Assembly (NCBI GenBank): GCA_021401465.1
Contig: JADDMT010000079.1
Coordinates: 1-64,000, forward strand
Direction: 5' to 3'
Length of the DNA stretch: 64,000 nucleotides
From: Teratosphaeria epicoccoides
Taxonomy: Eukaryota; Ascomycota; Dothideomycetes; Mycosphaerellales; Teratosphaeriaceae
Both the position numbers and the translations under genes were made by a program. Below, one piece after another: positions 62,500-64,000 of this stretch. Within the stretch, counting starts at the first letter, position 1, and every line of letters starts with the position of its first letter. The notes under the pieces were generated by a model. It saw only the letters and a program-made list of their open reading frames with translations, had not been told where the DNA came from and ran no database searches.

Positions 62500-62878
62500 G
62501 GAGAGGCGTGGCTTCCATGCGTGTGCATCTCGCGATCAATCTGATGCAGCGTTGACTGGCTCTTCTGCACGACCATGAGGCATCGCGCACAACATTAATC
62601 GATGTCTCTTCCTCGATCGCTTGATGTGGTCACCATGATTTGTTGTAAACGATGATGGGGGGGCATAGATCGGGATTGGCCGCTGCTCCTCGCGCTAGGG
62701 ATCTTGGCTCAACTCAAATCGCTCGCTGGTCCCACAACCGTAAACACCTTTCTCCCACCGCTCTGGCACCACCCGCGCCTTCTTTGAAACCTCTACCGCC
62801 CCGTCAACAACCCAACACACCTGCACCGGCAAGGCCACCATCTTACACACATACACCGCGCAACAGACATCCGTCAAC
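62500..62878. promoter_or_regulatory. Divergent upstream region, PGA1-like / alpha-tubulin
   Basis: The 379 bp between divergent start codons. The side near tubulin is strongly C- and CA-rich (CTCTACCGCCCCGTCAACAA at about 62,790-62,809, then CACACATACACCGC near 62,846), as is common in highly expressed fungal genes. No TATA box seen. Confidence 0.5.
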
Positions 62879-64000
62879 ATGCGTGAAGTCATCAGCTTGA
62901 ACGGTATGCTTCCGACCGAACTCAGCTGCCCCACGCGCTTGACCGCCGAATGGGAGACAAATGTTTGGATGGAGCACAAACTGACATTGCACGCGTGTAG
63001 TGGGCCAGGCCGGTTGCCAAATCGCCAACAGCTGCTGGGAGGTTAGTGACACCATCGAAAGAGCATGGCATTGGATTTGAGGAGCGGAAGAGCAGCAACG
63101 GGAAGTCTAAGGGGTCAAATCACTGACATGAGAAAACACAGCTCTACTGCCTAGAGCACGGTATTCAGCCCGATGGCTACCTCACTGAAGAGCGTAAGGC
63201 CGCCGACGACGATCAGGGTTTTTCTACCTTCTTCTCCGAGACTGGTGAGTTGACATGGCACATGAGGCCTTTCCAGGCAGCGCAATTGACCACCCACGAC
63301 AGGCAATGGCAAGTACGTGCCACGCACCATCTACTGCGATCTCGAGCCGAACGTCGTCGACGAGGTCCGCACAGGCCCATACCGCAGCCTGTTCCACCCG
63401 GAGCAGATGATCACCGGCAAGGAGGATGCCTCGAACAACTACGCCCGTGGTCACTACACCGTGGGCAAGGAGCTCATCGATCAGGTCCTGGACAAGGTCA
63501 GGCGCGTGGCAGACAACTGCTCTGGACTCCAGGGTTTTCTCGTCTTCCACTCGTTTGGTGGCGGCACCGGCTCTGGTTTTGGTGCTCTCCTGATGGAGCG
63601 TCTGTCCGTCGACTACGGCAAGAAGTGCAAGCTGGAATTCTGCGTGTACCCAGCTCCTCAAGTCGCTACCTCGGTCGTCGAGCCATACAACTCTATCCTC
63701 ACCACACACACCACCCTCGAGCACTCTGACTGCTCGTTCATGGTTGACAATGAGGCCATTTACGACATCTGCAGACGCAACCTTGGCATCGAGCGCCCCA
63801 ACGCCGAGAATCTCAACCGCCTCATCGCCCAGGTTGTCTCCTCCATTACCGCGTCTCTGCGCTTTGATGGCTCGTTGAACGTCGACTTGAACGAGTTCCA
63901 GACCAACCTGGTGCCGTACCCACGTATCCACTTCCCTCTGGTTGCCTACGCCCCGATCGTCTCGGCTGCCAAGGCTGCCCATGAAGCCAACTCGGTGCAG
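62879..64000 (+). CDS. Alpha-tubulin, 5' part (cut by window end)
   Basis: Exons 62,879-62,903, 63,001-63,041, 63,142-63,244 and 63,303 to beyond 64,000, all with good GT-AG sites and continuous frame, give 289 of about 450 residues. The start is MREVISLNVGQAGCQIANSC, with the first intron splitting the Val codon. The nucleotide-binding signature GGGTGSGFGALLMERL, the LEHGIQPDG segment and VEPYNSILTTHTTLEHSD are intact. The loop at residues around 40 (SETGNGKYVPR) and general sequence identify alpha rather than beta or gamma tubulin. It forms the alpha/beta heterodimer of microtubules and binds non-exchangeable GTP. Early clustered introns are typical of fungal tubulin genes. Confidence 0.95.

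Noticed and set aside
1..64000. CRISPR arrays, operons, bacterial-type promoters, replication origins
   Set aside because: The genes are intron-containing fungal nuclear genes; no regularly spaced repeats or prokaryotic signals were seen.

Overview
The window is from the nuclear genome of a filamentous ascomycete, most likely a dothideomycete (class is an inference). The evidence is short GT-AG introns (about 45-185 bp) with CTRAY-like branch points, fungal versions of CSE1, MCX1, VTC, PGA1 and alpha-tubulin, a TTAGGG telomere-type repeat, and strong repeat-induced point mutation (RIP)-like decay of transposons.

Bases 1 to about 20,610 are a nest of decayed LTR retrotransposons. Nearly all differences between copies are C/T or G/A transitions, and the former reading frames are full of in-frame stops, mostly TAG. 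Two families are present. Family 1 has 360-bp LTRs and lies on the minus strand: copy A (LTR at 603) received copy B (LTR at 11,378), and the distal part of A was then lost by LTR-LTR recombination. The whole composite (603-19,546) is still flanked by the 5-bp duplication CCTTA. Family 2 (element C, 2,635-9,558) has 441-bp LTRs, lies on the plus strand, and inserted into A with a TTATA duplication. Both families are Ty3/Gypsy chromoviruses (gag, protease, RT, RNase H, integrase, chromodomain). Both also carry a second, Cys-rich reading frame antisense to gag-pol next to the 3' LTR. I consider this the most interesting signal in the window.

From about 22.3 kb the DNA is ordinary genic sequence. 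In order it holds: a KPWE-motif peroxin (PEX39-like, minus) divergent from the Scd6/LSM14 decapping activator (plus); a decayed stretch with a 2EXR/F-box-like fragment and a Cys-rich gene broken by a 16-bp tandem duplication; a seven-exon protein kinase-like gene with an early stop before a further in-frame acidic tail; the exportin CSE1 divergent from a very large GHKL-ATPase protein (DUF3684 type) ending in an HExxH motif; a pseudogene; cytosolic adenylate kinase; a conserved protein of unknown function; glycogen branching enzyme divergent from mitochondrial ClpX (MCX1); a wrecked NACHT-ankyrin NLR gene beside a short interstitial telomeric repeat; a VTC polyphosphate polymerase subunit divergent from a Nudix hydrolase; a small secreted Cys-rich protein; an unknown two-exon gene; a double F-box-like protein; a PGA1-like GPI-anchor assembly factor; and the first 289 codons of alpha-tubulin, cut by the window end.

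The housekeeping genes are functionally unrelated and mostly arranged as divergent pairs sharing short promoters (343, 458, 669 and 183 bp). Decay is concentrated in the transposon block and in islands at 25.5-27 kb, 41.5-42.8 kb and 52-54.3 kb. All splice sites were assigned by eye from frame continuity and splice consensus and have no transcript support here.
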